This document shows, in pieces, positions 39,521 to 52,267 of a stretch of 64,000 bases of DNA (position 1 is its first letter; every line of letters starts with the position of its first letter). The translations under genes and the position numbers were made by a program. The notes under the pieces were generated by a model. That model did no database searches, was not told the DNA's origin, and was given only the letters and a program-made list of their open reading frames with translations. The DNA is from Auanema rhodensis (lineage: Eukaryota; Nematoda; Chromadorea; Rhabditida; Rhabditidae): NCBI GenBank assembly GCA_964057225.1, contig OZ059897.1:7254001-7318000 (forward strand), written 5' to 3'.

Positions 39521-40162
39521 TGAACACAAAACAGTTCATACATACTGGTTCATAACGCATGAATTTGAAACATTTTTAATAATTTTATTTGATCAATAAA
39601 ATGAATGATGAACAGGAACTAACACATGATAACTCTTTTATTATATATCAAGAGCAATTATATATTTGAAGTTTATCATAGAAACAAACACCGACTATTT
39701 CATAACTCTATTTAAGTATTTCTATTGATATTAAGTATTTTCATCTAAAAGCATGATGCCTTTGATTTCGATATCTATCTAAGTACGTAATTATGAAAGA
39801 TAGTTCGTATATAGTAGAACCTATAAGATCTGTAATTTAAGCTACGCCGATTGTATACGTTTTCTCTGTTCGGAAATCAATTTGATTAAGAATAACAGAA
39901 AAGTTCTACTATCTAAATCAATATATTTGTGTAAGAATTGCCACAGCAAAGCTAAGAAGTAACATGTACGGACTATCTAAATTACTCCAAACTCGGGCAC
40001 GTGAAAATGAAAATGTATACGTGAATCTGGTAAAATCTTTCATTAAAATTTTAAATGTTGTATATATGTAACTTTTTCTTCATTTTTGAATTTATGAATG
40101 ATTGTTTCCTTATATTATACTTAATTTTCCAGTGAATAAGGTCTATTAGCACATACAGAGTA
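39521..40162. other. intergenic spacer / DPH2 upstream
   Basis: Contains the lysozyme poly(A) signal. A 22-codon open frame (ATG at 39964, MYGLSKLLQTRARENENVYV) is followed by a plausible donor and then an acceptor just before the DPH2 start; it may be a DPH2 5' UTR exon or a tiny upstream ORF. Confidence 0.4.
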
Positions 40163-42021
40163 ATGGCATCAGTTTCCGTAAATCAGTTTTATACAACATC
40201 AGAAGTTTTGCCTGAAGGAAGTTTATCTCATGAAACGAGTAGCGATCCAATTTTAGAGGTTTCGTTGTACTAATATATTTAAGGTTAAGTTTCCGGTTTT
40301 AGGGACTTAGCAAATCAGATATTCTTTTATTTTTTGATGTTAATGGAACTGTGTCCTGGATACAAAGCCATTCTTTGAAAAGGATTGCTCTTCAATTCCC
40401 AGACCAATTTGTTCCTTATTCCAACTACATTTCTCGAACATTAGAAGAGAAATCAGGAGCTAAAACTTTCATTTTAGCTGATACCTCTTATAGAAGGTAC
40501 AACTTAGAGTTTATTTTGCTTTTACGTATCAATCTTAGTTGTTGTGTTGATGAAGTTGCTGCTGCTCATGCTAGTTGTGATGGTATTATTCATTATGGGG
40601 ATGCCTGTTTGAGTAATCCAGCTAAGGAAAAAATTAAAATCAGGTAAAATAATACATTTATATCTGACTCAGGAAATTGGATAATATTCTAGGTATGTAC
40701 TCGGTCATATTTCAGTTGACGATGAGTTAATATATTCTAATGTCGCAGAGCATATAAAAGGGAGCCAGGGAACTTATATTCTTGTAGCGAATTCTCCTTT
40801 TGATCATTGCTTACGTATGATTTGACAAATCTACTTCTGATAGCATTGTATTTCAGAAGAATTATCTTCTCGTTTGAAGAAAGAACAAAAGGATATAAAC
40901 CTATTGACTGTTCGAAATGTTGTTCCTGACGAAGATGGTGATGTAACTGAAGATTTTGTAAGTACCTCTCTTTTTTTTTGGTTTGATTATGCATTTTAAT
41001 TAGGTTAAGTCTTTGGGTCGTAAAATACCCAAATCAGCATTGGAACTGGAAGAGTGTACTGTTATTTTCATCGGTTCAAGTTCCAGCCCTTTATTAACGC
41101 TTTGGCTTTTGACATATCCACAATGCACTTCTGTCATTATATATGATCCTGTATTGAAGACTATCGAAACTCAAGTGTTTGTTTTTGAATTGAAAATTCA
41201 TAAAATAATTTTTAATTTTAGTCCCCAATCACTTAGACAATTACGTAAACGATTGTTTTTGGTTGAGAAGTTAAAAGATGCCAATACTGTTGGGTTGGTT
41301 GTAGGCTCTGTAAATGTAGGAGGACATAAGCATGTTTAATTGATTTTATTAATTATTAAATATATGTATCTAGAGAAGCTGTGGAAAGGGTTCGAAATCT
41401 GTGTAAAGTAGCAGGAAAAAAAGTTTATGTTATATCAGTCGGAAAGGTATTTGATCGGTTTTTCTTTTCACATCTAAATGAATTTTACAGATTAATGTGC
41501 CTAAATTATCAAATTTCACTTCGGATATAGATGTTTTCATATTGTTGTCTTGTCCTTTTGGAGTGATGTTAGATTGCTCAGATTATTTCCGCCCTGTTCT
41601 TTCGCTATTTGAAGCAGAAGTTGCTCTAAACTCGAATAGTTCTTGGTTTGCGGGAAAAGGATGGACAGCCGATTTTTCCCAATTCCTAAAAAGTATATTA
41701 CTATTACAATTAATTTTCTATTTTTTTTTCAAAAGATGACATCGGGGAAAGAGATCCCGATGAAGCAGATGTTAGTTTACTCACAGGAACAATTAGGAAT
41801 ACTGGAATAGTTCCAGATGCAACTACCGGAGAAGTAGCTTTATACTCTGCAGGTACATTCCTATTTCCCAAAAAATATTATCAAGAAATGTTGCAGGTGA
41901 ATACTTCAAACAACGAACATGGAAAGGATTAGATGATAGCGTTAGAGTTAATGAATCAACTGAAATGTCTATTGGTAGAACTGGCATCGCCGCTTCATAT
42001 CAAAATGAGCCAGAAAAATAA
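40163..42021 (+). CDS. diphthamide biosynthesis protein 2
   Basis: DPH2 partners DPH1 in the iron-sulfur-dependent first step of diphthamide formation on eEF2. After an N-terminal region (MASVSVNQFYTT) come KRIALQFPDQFVPYSNYISR, then FILADTSYRR joined to CCVDEVAAAHASCDGIIHYG and DACLS, the conserved cluster-region motif of DPH1/DPH2. It continues with VLGHISVDDEL, IFIGSSSSPLLTLWLLTYP, LVVGSVNVGGHKH, VYVISVGKINVPKLSNF, and FILLSCPFGVMLDCSDYFRP with EVAL. The C-terminus ends in NEPEK. About ten exons with introns of 40-60 bp. The order and motifs fit DPH2 rather than DPH1. Confidence 0.9.
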
Positions 42022-42247
42022 AACCTAGAAAGAGGATATATTAATAAAATTTTATTTTTACTTATAAAACTGACTTGTAGAATTCGTTTTTCAAGAACCA
42101 TAGCAGCCTCTGCTAAAAAATTCATATGTGGGGTCATTAACCGACTATCTTGATTGCTGATGCTACAGCCATTACTTATATCTAATGGTTATGTTACCTC
42201 AGCTATTACATGTGAAGCTATAACTAACGATAAAGTTGTTAAACTAA
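42022..42247 (-). pseudogene. possible orphan exon or coding relic
   Basis: Minus-strand reading contains SNGCSISNQDSRLMTPHMNF followed by LAEAAMVLEKRILQVSF, interrupted upstream by one stop. It has a protein-like composition and directly abuts the left inverted-repeat arm at 42248. It may be a 3' remnant of a gene cut by the repeat-flanked segment; no matching upstream exon was found beyond the right arm. Speculative. Confidence 0.2.
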
Positions 42248-42538
42248 AAAATATTCGATGTACAAGCATGTTGAAACTTTCATCTTCTCTGATTATTTAC
42301 TTTCTGATCTTTGATTTCTCCTTTGTGCTGCTAAACTTCCTACACCAATCTTTTTCATATGTATGAGTCACCATAACACCCATATGAAATACGGAAAACA
42401 ATTTTTAGTGTTTATATATAGAGAAATTGAATAGGATCCATTGGATTGGTCCGGAGGTTGTGGGTTATCTTGAAAATTTGTCAAACCCCTCCCATAACCA
42501 TACACTCGACTTATCTTTTTCAGTTTTTTTCGAAAAAT
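42248..42538 (+). repeat. left arm of ~290-bp long inverted repeat
   Basis: Nearly identical in inverse orientation to 51974-52267; the clearest difference is G/C in the AATG(G/C)ATCC segment. The outer end reads AATATTCGATGTACAAGC and the inner end TTTTTCAGTTTTTTTCG, which runs directly into the truncated first unit of the 200-bp satellite. A shorter, degraded copy of its inner part lies at 49384-49431. Confidence 0.93.
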
Positions 42539-45500
42539 TGAAAAGTTACAGCCAAATCTCACTAAGATATTCAGATTCTACACATCTGAATACCCAACCT
42601 CAAACTATTATAATTTGATTATAGTTTATGATCTTTGAGGAAATCGAACAATCACCGGACACAACGTGCCTACAGCCTGAACTTTTTTGTGAACAAATTT
42701 TGTGGATGGGGTCGATATAAACCTTTTTTCCGGAAAATTGAAAAGTTACAGCCAAACCTCACTAAGATATTCAGATTCTACACATCTGAATACCCAACCT
42801 CAAACTATTATAATTTGATTATAGTTTATGATCTTTGAGGAAATCGAACAATCACCGGACACAACGTGCCTACAGCCTGAACTTTTTTGTGAACAAATTT
42901 TGTGGATGGGGTCGATATAAACCTTTTTTCCGGAAAATTGAAAAGTTACAGCCAAACCTCACTAAGATATTCAGATTCTACACATCTGAATACCCAACCT
43001 CAAACTATTATAATTTGATTATAGTTTATGATCTTTGAGTAAATCGAACAATCACCGGACACAACGTGCCTACAGCCTGAACTTTTTTGTGAACAAATTT
43101 TGTGGATGGGGTCGATATAAACCTTTTTTCCGGAAAATTGAAAAGTTACAGCCAAACCTCACTAAGATATTCAGATTCTACACATCTGAATACCCAACCT
43201 CAAACTATTATAATTTGATTATAGTTTATGATCTTTGAGTAAATCGAACAATCACCGGACACAACGTGCCTACAGCCTGAACTTTTTTGTGAACAAATTT
43301 TGTGGATGGGGTCGATATAAACCTTTTTTCCGGAAAATTGAAAAGTTCCAGCCAAATCTCACTAAGATATTCAGATTCTACACATCTGAATACCCAACCT
43401 CAAACTATTTTAATTTGATTATAGTTTATGATCTTTGAGTAAATCGAACAATCACCGGACACAACGTGCCTACAGCCTGAACTTTTTTGTGAACAAATTT
43501 TGTGGATGGGGTCGATATAAACCTTTTTTCCGGAAAATTGAAAAGTTCCAGCCAAATCTCACTAAGATATTCAGATTCTATACATCTGAATACCCAACCT
43601 CAAACTATTTTAATTTGATTATAGTTTATGATCTTTGAGTAAATCGAACAATCACCGGACACAACGTGCCTACAGCCTGAACTTTTTTGTGAACAAATTT
43701 TGTGGATGGGGTCGATATAAACCTTTTTTCCGGAAAATTGAAAAGTTACAGCCAAATCTCACTAAGATATTCAGATTCTACACATCTGAATACCCAACCT
43801 CAAACTATTTTAATTTGATTATAGTTTATGATCTTTGAGTAAATCGAACAATCACCGGACACAACGTGCCTACAGCCTGAACTTTTTTGTGAACAAATTT
43901 TGTGGATGGGGTCGATATAAACCTTTTTTCCGGAAAATTGAAAAGTTACAGCCAAATCTCACTAAGATATTCAGATTCTACACATCTGAATACCCAACCT
44001 CAAACTATTTTAATTTGATTATAGTTTATGATCTTTGAGTAAATCGAACAATCACCGGACACAACGTGCCTACAGCCTGAACTTTTTTGTGAACAAATTT
44101 TGTGGATGGGGTCGATATAAACCTTTTTTCCGGAAAATTGAAAAGTTACAGCCAAATCTCACTAAGATATTCAGATTCTACACATCTGAATACCCAACCT
44201 CAAACTATTTTAATTTGATTATAGTTTATGATCTTTGAGTAAATCGAACAATCACCGGACACAACGTGCCTACAGCCTGAACTTTTTTGTGAACAAATTT
44301 TGTGGATGGGGTCGATATAAACCTTTTTTCCGGAAAATTGAAAAGTTACAGCCAAATCTCACTAAGATATTCAGATTCTACACATCTGAATACCCAACCT
44401 CAAACTATTTTAATTTGATTATAGTTTATGATCTTTGAGTAAATCGAACAATCACCGGACACAACGTGCCTACAGCCTGAACTTTTTTGTGAACAAATTT
44501 TGTGGATGGGGTCGATATAAACCTTTTTTCCGGAAAATTGAAAAGTTACAGCCAAATCTCACTAAGATATTCAGATTCTACACATCTGAATACCCAACCT
44601 CAAACTATTTTAATTTGATTATAGTTTATGATCTTTGAGTAAATCGAACAATCACCGGACACAACGTGCCTACAGCCTGAACTTTTTTGTGAACAAATTT
44701 TGTGGATGGGGTCGATATAAACCTTTTTTCCGGAAAATTGAAAAGTTACAGCCAAATCTCACTAAGATATTCAGATTCTACACATCTGAATACCCAACCT
44801 CAAACTATTTTAATTTGATTATAGTTTATGATCTTTGAGTAAATCGAACAATCACCGGACACAACGTGCCTACAGCCTGAACTTTTTTGTGAACAAATTT
44901 TGTGGATGGGGTCGATATAAACCTTTTTTCCGGAAAATTGAAAAGTTACAGCCAAATCTCACTAAGATATTCAGATTCTACACATCTGAATACCCAACCT
45001 CAAACTATTTTAATTTGATTATAGTTTATGATCTTTGAGTAAATCGAACAATCACCGGACACAACGTGCCTACAGCCTGAACTTTTTTGTGAACAAATTT
45101 TGTGGATGGGGTCGATATAAACCTTTTTTCCGGAAAATTGAAAAGTTACAGCCAAATCTCACTAAGATATTCAGATTCTACACATCTGAATACCCAACCT
45201 CAAACTATTTTAATTTGATTATAGTTTATGATCTTTGAGTAAATCGAACAATCACCGGACACAACGTGCCTACAGCCTGAACTTTTTTGTGAACAAATTT
45301 TGTGGATGGGGTCGATATAAACCTTTTTTCCGGAAAATTGAAAAGTTACAGCCAAATCTCACTAAGATATTCAGATTCTACACATCTGAATACCCAACCT
45401 CAAACTATTTTAATTTGATTATAGTTTATGATCTTTGAGTAAATCGAACAATCACCGGACACAACGTGCCTACAGCCTGAACTTTTTTGTGAACAAATTT

Positions 45501-48500
45501 TGTGGATGGGGTCGATATAAACCTTTTTTCCGGAAAATTGAAAAGTTACAGCCAAATCTCACTAAAATATTCAGATTCTACACATCTGAATACCCAACCT
45601 CAAACTATTTTAATTTGATTATAGTTTATGATCTTTGAGTAAATCGAACAATCACCGGACACAACGTGCCTACAGCCTGAACTTTTTTGTGAACAAATTT
45701 TGTGGATGGGGTCGATATAAACCTTTTTTCCGGAAAATTGAAAAGTTACAGCCAAATCTCACTAAGATATTCAGATTCTACACATCTGAATACCCAACCT
45801 CAAACTATTTTAATTTGATTATAGTTTATGATCTTTGAGTAAATCGAACAATCACCGGACACAACGTGCCTACAGCCTGAACTTTTTTGTGAACAAATTT
45901 TGTGGATGGGGTCGATATAAACCTTTTTTCCGGAAAATTGAAAAGTTACAGCCAAATCTCACTAAGATATTCAGATTCTACACATCTGAATACCCAACCT
46001 CAAACTATTTTAATTTGATTATAGTTTATGATCTTTGAGTAAATCGAACAATCACCGGACACAACGTGCCTACAGCCTGAACTTTTTTGTGAACAAATTT
46101 TGTGGATGGGGTCGATATAAACCTTTTTTCCGGAAAATTGAAAAGTTACAGCCAAATCTCACTAAGATATTCAGATTCTACACATCTGAATACCCAACCT
46201 CAAACTATTTTAATTTGATTATAGTTTATGATCTTTGAGTAAATCGAACAATCACCGGACACAACGTGCCTACAGCCTGAACTTTTTTGTGAACAAATTT
46301 TGTGGATGGGGTCGATATAAACCTTTTTTCCGGAAAATTGAAAAGTTACAGCCAAATCTCACTAAGATATTCAGATTCTACACATCTGAATACCCAACCT
46401 CAAACTATTTTAATTTGATTATAGTTTATGATCTTTGAGTAAATCGAACAATCACCGGACACAACGTGCCTACAGCCTGAACTTTTTTGTGAACAAATTT
46501 TGTGGATGGGGTCGATATAAACCTTTTTTCCGGAAAATTGAAAAGTTACAGCCAAATCTCACTAAGATATTCAGATTCTACACATCTGAATACCCAACCT
46601 CAAACTATTTTAATTTGATTATAGTTTATGATCTTTGAGTAAATCGAACAATCACCGGACACAACGTGCCTACAGCCTGAACTTTTTTGTGAACAAATTT
46701 TGTGGATGGGGTCGATATAAACCTTTTTTCCGGAAAATTGAAAAGTTACAGCCAAATCTCACTAAGATATTCAGATTCTACACATCTGAATACCCAACCT
46801 CAAACTATTTTAATTTGATTATAGTTTATGATCTTTGAGTAAATCGAACAATCACCGGACACAACGTGCCTACAGCCTGAACTTTTTTGTGAACAAATTT
46901 TGTGGATGGGGTCGATATAAACCTTTTTTCCGGAAAATTGAAAAGTTACAGCCAAATCTCACTAAGATATTCAGATTCTACACATCTGAATACCCAACCT
47001 CAAACTATTTTAATTTGATTATAGTTTATGATCTTTGAGTAAATCGAACAATCACCGGACACAACGTGCCTACAGCCTGAACTTTTTTGTGAACAAATTT
47101 TGTGGATGGGGTCGATATAAACCTTTTTTCCGGAAAATTGAAAAGTTCCAGCCAAATCTCACTAAGATATTCAGATTCTACACATCTGAATACCCAACCT
47201 CAAACTATTATAATTTGATTATAGTTTATGATCTTTGAGGAAATCGAATAATCACCGGACACAACGTGCCTACAGCCTGAACTTTTTTGTGAACAAATTT
47301 TGTGGATGGGGTCGATATAAACCTTTTTTCCGGAAAATTGAAAAGTTCCAGCCAAATCTCACTAAGATATTCAGATTCTACACATCTGAATACCCAACCT
47401 CAAACTATTTTAATTTGATTATAGTTTATGATCTTTGAGGAAATCGAACAATCACCGGACACAACGTGCCTACAGCCTGAACTTTTTTGTGAACAAATTT
47501 TGTGGATGGGGTCGATATAAACCTTTTTTCCGGAAAATTGAAAAGTTCCAGCCAAATCTCACTAAGATATTCAGATTCTACACATCTGAATACCCAACCT
47601 CAAACTATTATAATTTGATTATAGTTTATGATCTTTGAGGAAATCGAACAATCACCGGACACAACGTGCCTACAGCCTGAACTTTTTTGTGAACAAATTT
47701 TGTGGATGGGGTCGATATAAACCTTTTTTCCGGAAAATTGAAAAGTTCCAGCCAAATCTCACTAAGATATTCAGATTCTACACATCTGAATACCCAACCT
47801 CAAACTATTATAATTTGATTATAGTTTATGATCTTTGAGGAAATCGAATAATCACCGGACACAACGTGCCTACAGCCTGAACTTTTTTGTGAACAAATTT
47901 TGTGGATGGGGTCGATATAAACCTTTTTTCCGGAAAATTGAAAAGTTCCAGCCAAATCTCACTAAGATATTCAGATTCTACACATCTGAATACCCAACCT
48001 CAAACTATTTTAATTTGATTATAGTTTATGATCTTTGAGGAAATCGAACAATCACCGGACACAACGTGCCTACAGCCTGAACTTTTTTGTGAACAAATTT
48101 TGTGGATGGGGTCGATATAAACCTTTTTTCCGGAAAATTGAAAAGTTCCAGCCAAATCTCACTAAGATATTCAGATTCTACACATCTGAATACCCAACCT
48201 CAAACTATTATAATTTGATTATAGTTTATGATCTTTGAGGAAATCGAACAATCACCGGACACAACGTGCCTACAGCCTGAACTTTTTTGTGAACAAATTT
48301 TGTGGATGGGGTCGATATAAACCTTTTTTCCGGAAAATTGAAAAGTTCCAGCCAAATCTCACTAAGATATTCAGATTCTACACATCTGAATACCCAACCT
48401 CAAACTATTATAATTTGATTATAGTTTATGATCTTTGAGGAAATCGAATAATCACCGGACACAACGTGCCTACAGCCTGAACTTTTTTGTGAACAAATTT

Positions 48501-49249
48501 TGTGGATGGGGTCGATATAAACCTTTTTTCCGGAAAATTGAAAAGTTCCAGCCAAATCTCACTAAGATATTCAGATTCTACACATCTGAATACCCAACCT
48601 CAAACTATTTTAATTTGATTATAGTTTATGATCTTTGAGTAAATCGAACAATCACCGGACACAACGTGCCTACAGCCTGAACTTTTTTGTGAACAAATTT
48701 TGTGGATGGGGTCGATATAAACCTTTTTTCCGGAAAATTGAAAAGTTCCAGCCAAATCTCACTAAGATATTCAGATTCTACACATCTGAATACCCAACCT
48801 CAAACTATTTTAATTTGATTATAGTTTATGATCTTTGAGGAAATCGAACAATCACCGGACACAACGTGCCTACAGCCTGAACTTTTTTGTGAACAAATTT
48901 TGTGGATGGGGTCGATATAAACCTTTTTTCCGGAAATTTGAAAAGTTACAGCCAAACCTCACTAAGATATTCAGATTCTACACATCTGAATACCCAACCT
49001 CAAACTATTATAATTTGATTATAGTTTATGATCTTTGAGTAAATCGAACAATCACCGGACACAACGTGCCTACAGCCTGAACTTTTTTGTGAACAAATTT
49101 TGTGGATGGGGTCGATATAAACCTTTTTTCCGGAAAATTGAAAAGTTACAGCCAAATCTCACTAAGATATTCAGATTCTACACATCTGAATACCCAACCT
49201 CAAACTATTATAATTTGATTATAGTTTATGATCTTTGAGGAAAACGAAT
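42531..49249 (+). repeat. 200-bp satellite array, 33 complete units plus one partial
   Basis: Head-to-tail array with an exact 200-bp period (unit boundaries at 42635, 42835 ... 49035, 49235). Units differ at only a few diagnostic sites: GAGG/GAGT at the unit junction, AACA/AATA just after, GTTACA/GTTCCA, AAACCTC/AAATCTC, and CTATTATAA/CTATTTTAA. A central block (about 43635-47034) is almost perfectly homogeneous; the flanks carry the other variants. Each unit holds two hairpin-like inverted repeats, TTCAGAT...ATCTGAA and AAACTAT...ATAGTTT. A 67-codon open frame recurs in each unit, but it begins at TTG, has no in-frame ATG start and ends in TGA, and 200 is not a multiple of 3, so it is not a protein gene. 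Confidence 0.98.
47235..48638 (+). repeat. 600-bp (trimeric) higher-order repeat within the satellite
   Basis: The AATCGAATA variant recurs at 47241, 47841 and 48441, exactly 600 bp apart, always in a unit with CTATTTTAA. The two units between have AATCGAACA and CTATTATAA. The trimer pattern is seen for two full periods plus the first unit of a third. Confidence 0.85.
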
Positions 49250-50436
49250 AGAAATTTTTGGTATACTTGGTATACCTTGAAAAGTGTTCACAAATTAATA
49301 TTAGATCTACTTTGGTAAACTTGGTTAACCTGGTAATCTTGTCTATTTCTATGTAAACCTAGTTTGGTAAACTTGTTGAGTTTTCCTTGTCAAACCCCCC
49401 CCCCCTATAGCCATACACTTGACTTATCTTAAACTATTCGTAGCAAAACTAAATATTCTTTTTGCAGTCGTTTTATAAAATTTTCTTCTTCCATGATCAT
49501 GTACAATTTGAATAAGTTGTATTAATAAGTTCTGCTTTTTGATTGCACAAAAGTTGGAAGAATTATTTAATTCTTTTTCTCAGAACATTTCTAACTTTCT
49601 TTATATTATTATGTATCAACTACAATGAGCATACAGTCGTGTTCAAAAATCTTCCGGCATATTTTTGGTAAGTTTAGCTTTATATCTTTCGAGACAAATT
49701 ATAAAAATTCAGGAAAAATATATTTTGAGTGTTAAAAAATGTTTAAAAGTATTTTCTGAAGTCACAGAAATTTTCATAAAGTGCTTGAAGTCTTCTTTCT
49801 TGAATTTCATGAGTTTCATCAAGACTTCAGAAATAATTTTTCGATAGAATGTTAGGAGTACACTAAACGTCTATTTTTCTTTTGAATGGGAGATTTTGGT
49901 TGTACGTCGACCAAGTTCTCTTCTTCTAGATTTTCAGTAAGATTCAGATGTTGAAGTTCCAAAAACACTATATTTCCTTATAAATTTAGAAAAAATATTG
50001 AAATCAGTTTTAGTTATATTAACATATTTTGACTGAATATATACTATATGTGTCCCGAACAAATAGAACAATATAAATCTCTGAATATTTATTATAATAT
50101 TTGTTAAATTGCGACTACTCGCTGGAGGAGTTTAAATAAAACTGATTTAACAATAAGAAAAGGAAACGATGTTAACGGTTTTTTCACGTGATTTCTACGT
50201 CACGTCGTTTTCTTCGTTCGCGTACGACCGCTCTCCTCAGAATGTACATGAAAAATAGTTTGAATTCCGATTATTTCTAATAGTTTGAATTCCGATTAAT
50301 TATTTTTTTCGTAGTTTTCTGGAGTTTAATTATTAATTTGTGAGTACTCGAGAAAAGAACTACGAATATCTATTATAATCTATCATATCTTATATATAAC
50401 TAACCATTTAGTATGCGGATTAGTTGGCAGTGCCAA
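49250..50436. other. spacer between satellite and receptor gene
   Basis: Starts with short reiterated motifs (GGTATACTTGGTATACC, TTTGGTAAACTTGG, GGTTAACCTGGTAA) at 49258-49380, then a degraded copy of the inverted-repeat arm (49384-49431), then AT-rich unique DNA with a direct repeat TAGTTTGAATTCCGATTA at about 50257 and 50280. No gene found. Confidence 0.5.
49384..49431 (+). repeat. degraded internal copy of the inverted-repeat arm
   Basis: TGTCAAACCCC...CCATACAC(T/C)GACTTATCTT matches the inner part of the left arm (about 42480-42525) in the same orientation, with an expanded C tract. Confidence 0.75.
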
Positions 50437-51693
50437 ATGTTGACAGGTGTGCATGAGTCCGGCTATGAGCTCGTTTACTGTCCGAAAAGTCCTGTTCCGG
50501 AAGTTAAATCATGGTATTTCGTTTCTTCTTATGCTATTGGTATTATTACTCTTGTCTTTGGAATCTACTGTTCACGTCTGATGCTTAAAACATTAACAGA
50601 TGAATATGGATCATTTGTTAAATATATTTATGTTTATCATGTTTATAGTATATTATCATCAATTATTATTTCCTTGCTATGTGTATGTTGTGATTATATA
50701 AAAACAAACAAACAAAGTAAAACGAATTTAGTGTCCAGTATATTATCTGCCCCTTATGTCTGGATATAGTATTGGTCTTTTGAATTATTTAAATATTTCG
50801 TTCCTAACGCAATATTATTTGAACGCATTTTCACATCTAGTGATCCTTGGTGTGATTCAAATTCTATTTTTTTATCGATACTGGATAGTTCGCAGTCAGA
50901 ATTCTAATTCGAGTTCTTTTTTATTTTATTTCGGAATTCTAATGAATCTTCTCATATACGTAGTACCGTTTCTAGCGGTTATGCCGTGTATTTCCCACGA
51001 TTTATCTAGTTTAGAAAGTTTGGTTAAAGTATGTTTTGAGAAAAACTGTTCGAAATGTTCTCTTCTAGTCATGTCCAGCATATTCTACACTTCTGAGCAT
51101 TCCAAACGCAGCTAATATAGGAAGATATCACAATGAATTATCACTTCGTTTGGAAAATTTAATATTTTGGCTGAGTGGAGCGTTATTCATAATATCTTTA
51201 TTCATTCTAAAACACTTAATAATAAGTAATTTGGATAAACAGAAGTTATCGATGTCTCAGAAGACATTATTGCTTCATCGAAAGCTACTTCGAGCTCTTC
51301 AGTTCCAGGTTATTTTTTGACAATTTAGACATATTATTGAAACCAAAAAGATGTTTCAGGCTTTCGTACCATCTGGTTTCATTGCTGGGCCGTTCATAAT
51401 TGTTGCAAGTGTAATGATGTTTGATATACCTGTTTCATTAGGCTTGAAAATAAATTTGGAGAAAGTTCTCATATTCATTTTCAGATATTTCCCATTTATT
51501 GATTACATGTACGCAATTGCATGGTATAGCTAATACAATAGGGATTATAGTTCTTAATAATACTTTATTAACTCAATTCATTCAAGGTAGAATTATGAAA
51601 TGTAAATATTTTTTAAATCAAATTAATAGATTGTCTTCGACTACTGCTCATAAAACAAAAAATTATTCTAAAAGCTCCTTTTTCATCTTTTAG
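50437..51693 (+). CDS. serpentine 7-TM chemoreceptor A (Srh/Str-like)
   Basis: Nematode-type G-protein-coupled chemoreceptor of the large serpentine superfamily. The N-terminus (ESGYELVYCPKSPVPEVKSW) is extracellular, followed by TM1 YAIGIITLVFGIYCSRL, a conserved loop LKTLTDEYGSFVKYIYVYH, further TMs (QILFFYRYWIVR; NLLIYVVPFLAV), a SMSQKTLLLHRKLLRAL intracellular block, FVPSGFIAGPFIIV, and the family-typical end TCTQLHGIANTIGIIVLNN. The start at 50437 aligns with paralogue B; an in-frame ATG at 50413 is possible. Five or more exons. It is the only gene inside the ~10-kb segment bounded by the long inverted repeats. Subfamily Srh is my best guess. Confidence 0.78.
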
Positions 51694-51973
51694 TTTCAAG
51701 GTTGTTATAAATAAGTTTAAGAAGATAATAATATTGTATTTTAAAGTCTGCTACCACAAAAGCTACAACAGAAAATACTGTTCATCCACTATAAATTTAT
51801 ATATTTCAACAATATTTTTTAAATATAAAGTTATTATGCTTGGAATATAAAGATAAGATAAGTTTTGTTGTACAATTTGATAAATGTTTTAAAATAATTT
51901 TAAGCAATAAAAACAAAATAATGAAAAAGGAATAATAATTTCTATAAATACTTACGTATATTCAAATTTATAA

Positions 51974-52267
51974 AATTTTTCGTAAAAAACTGAAAAAGAT
52001 AAGTCGAGTGTATGGTTATGGGAGGGGTTTGACAAATTTTCAAGATAACCCACAACCTCCGGACCAATCCAATGCATCCTATTCAATTTCTCTATATATA
52101 AACACTAAAAATTGTTTTCCGTATTTCATATGGGTGTTATGGTGACTCATACATATGAAAAAGATTGGTGTAGGAAGTTTAGCAGCACAAAGGAGAAATC
52201 AAAGATCAGAAAGTAAATAATCAGAGAAGATGAAAGTTTCAACATGCTTGTACATCGAATATTTCTT
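51974..52267 (-). repeat. right arm of ~290-bp long inverted repeat
   Basis: Reverse complement of the left arm at 42248-42538. No obvious target-site duplication was seen at the outer edges. It lies between receptor genes A (plus) and B (minus). Confidence 0.93.

Noticed and set aside
39964-40032. Tiny open frame upstream of DPH2 as a separate gene
   Set aside because: Only about 22 codons; more likely a 5' UTR exon or upstream ORF. Kept as a note in the spacer entry.
42635-49238. Thirty-three repeated 67-codon open frames in the satellite as a protein family
   Set aside because: Each begins at TTG with no in-frame ATG, ends in TGA at the unit junction, and the 200-bp period shifts frame every unit. 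They are a by-product of the tandem repeat.
42531-49249. CRISPR-like array
   Set aside because: There are no unique spacers between short repeats; the whole 200-bp unit is repeated, and the genome is eukaryotic.
49250-49380. Short GGTA/GGTAA reiterations as a regulatory cluster
   Set aside because: They look like degenerate slippage repeats at the satellite edge; nothing ties them to regulation.
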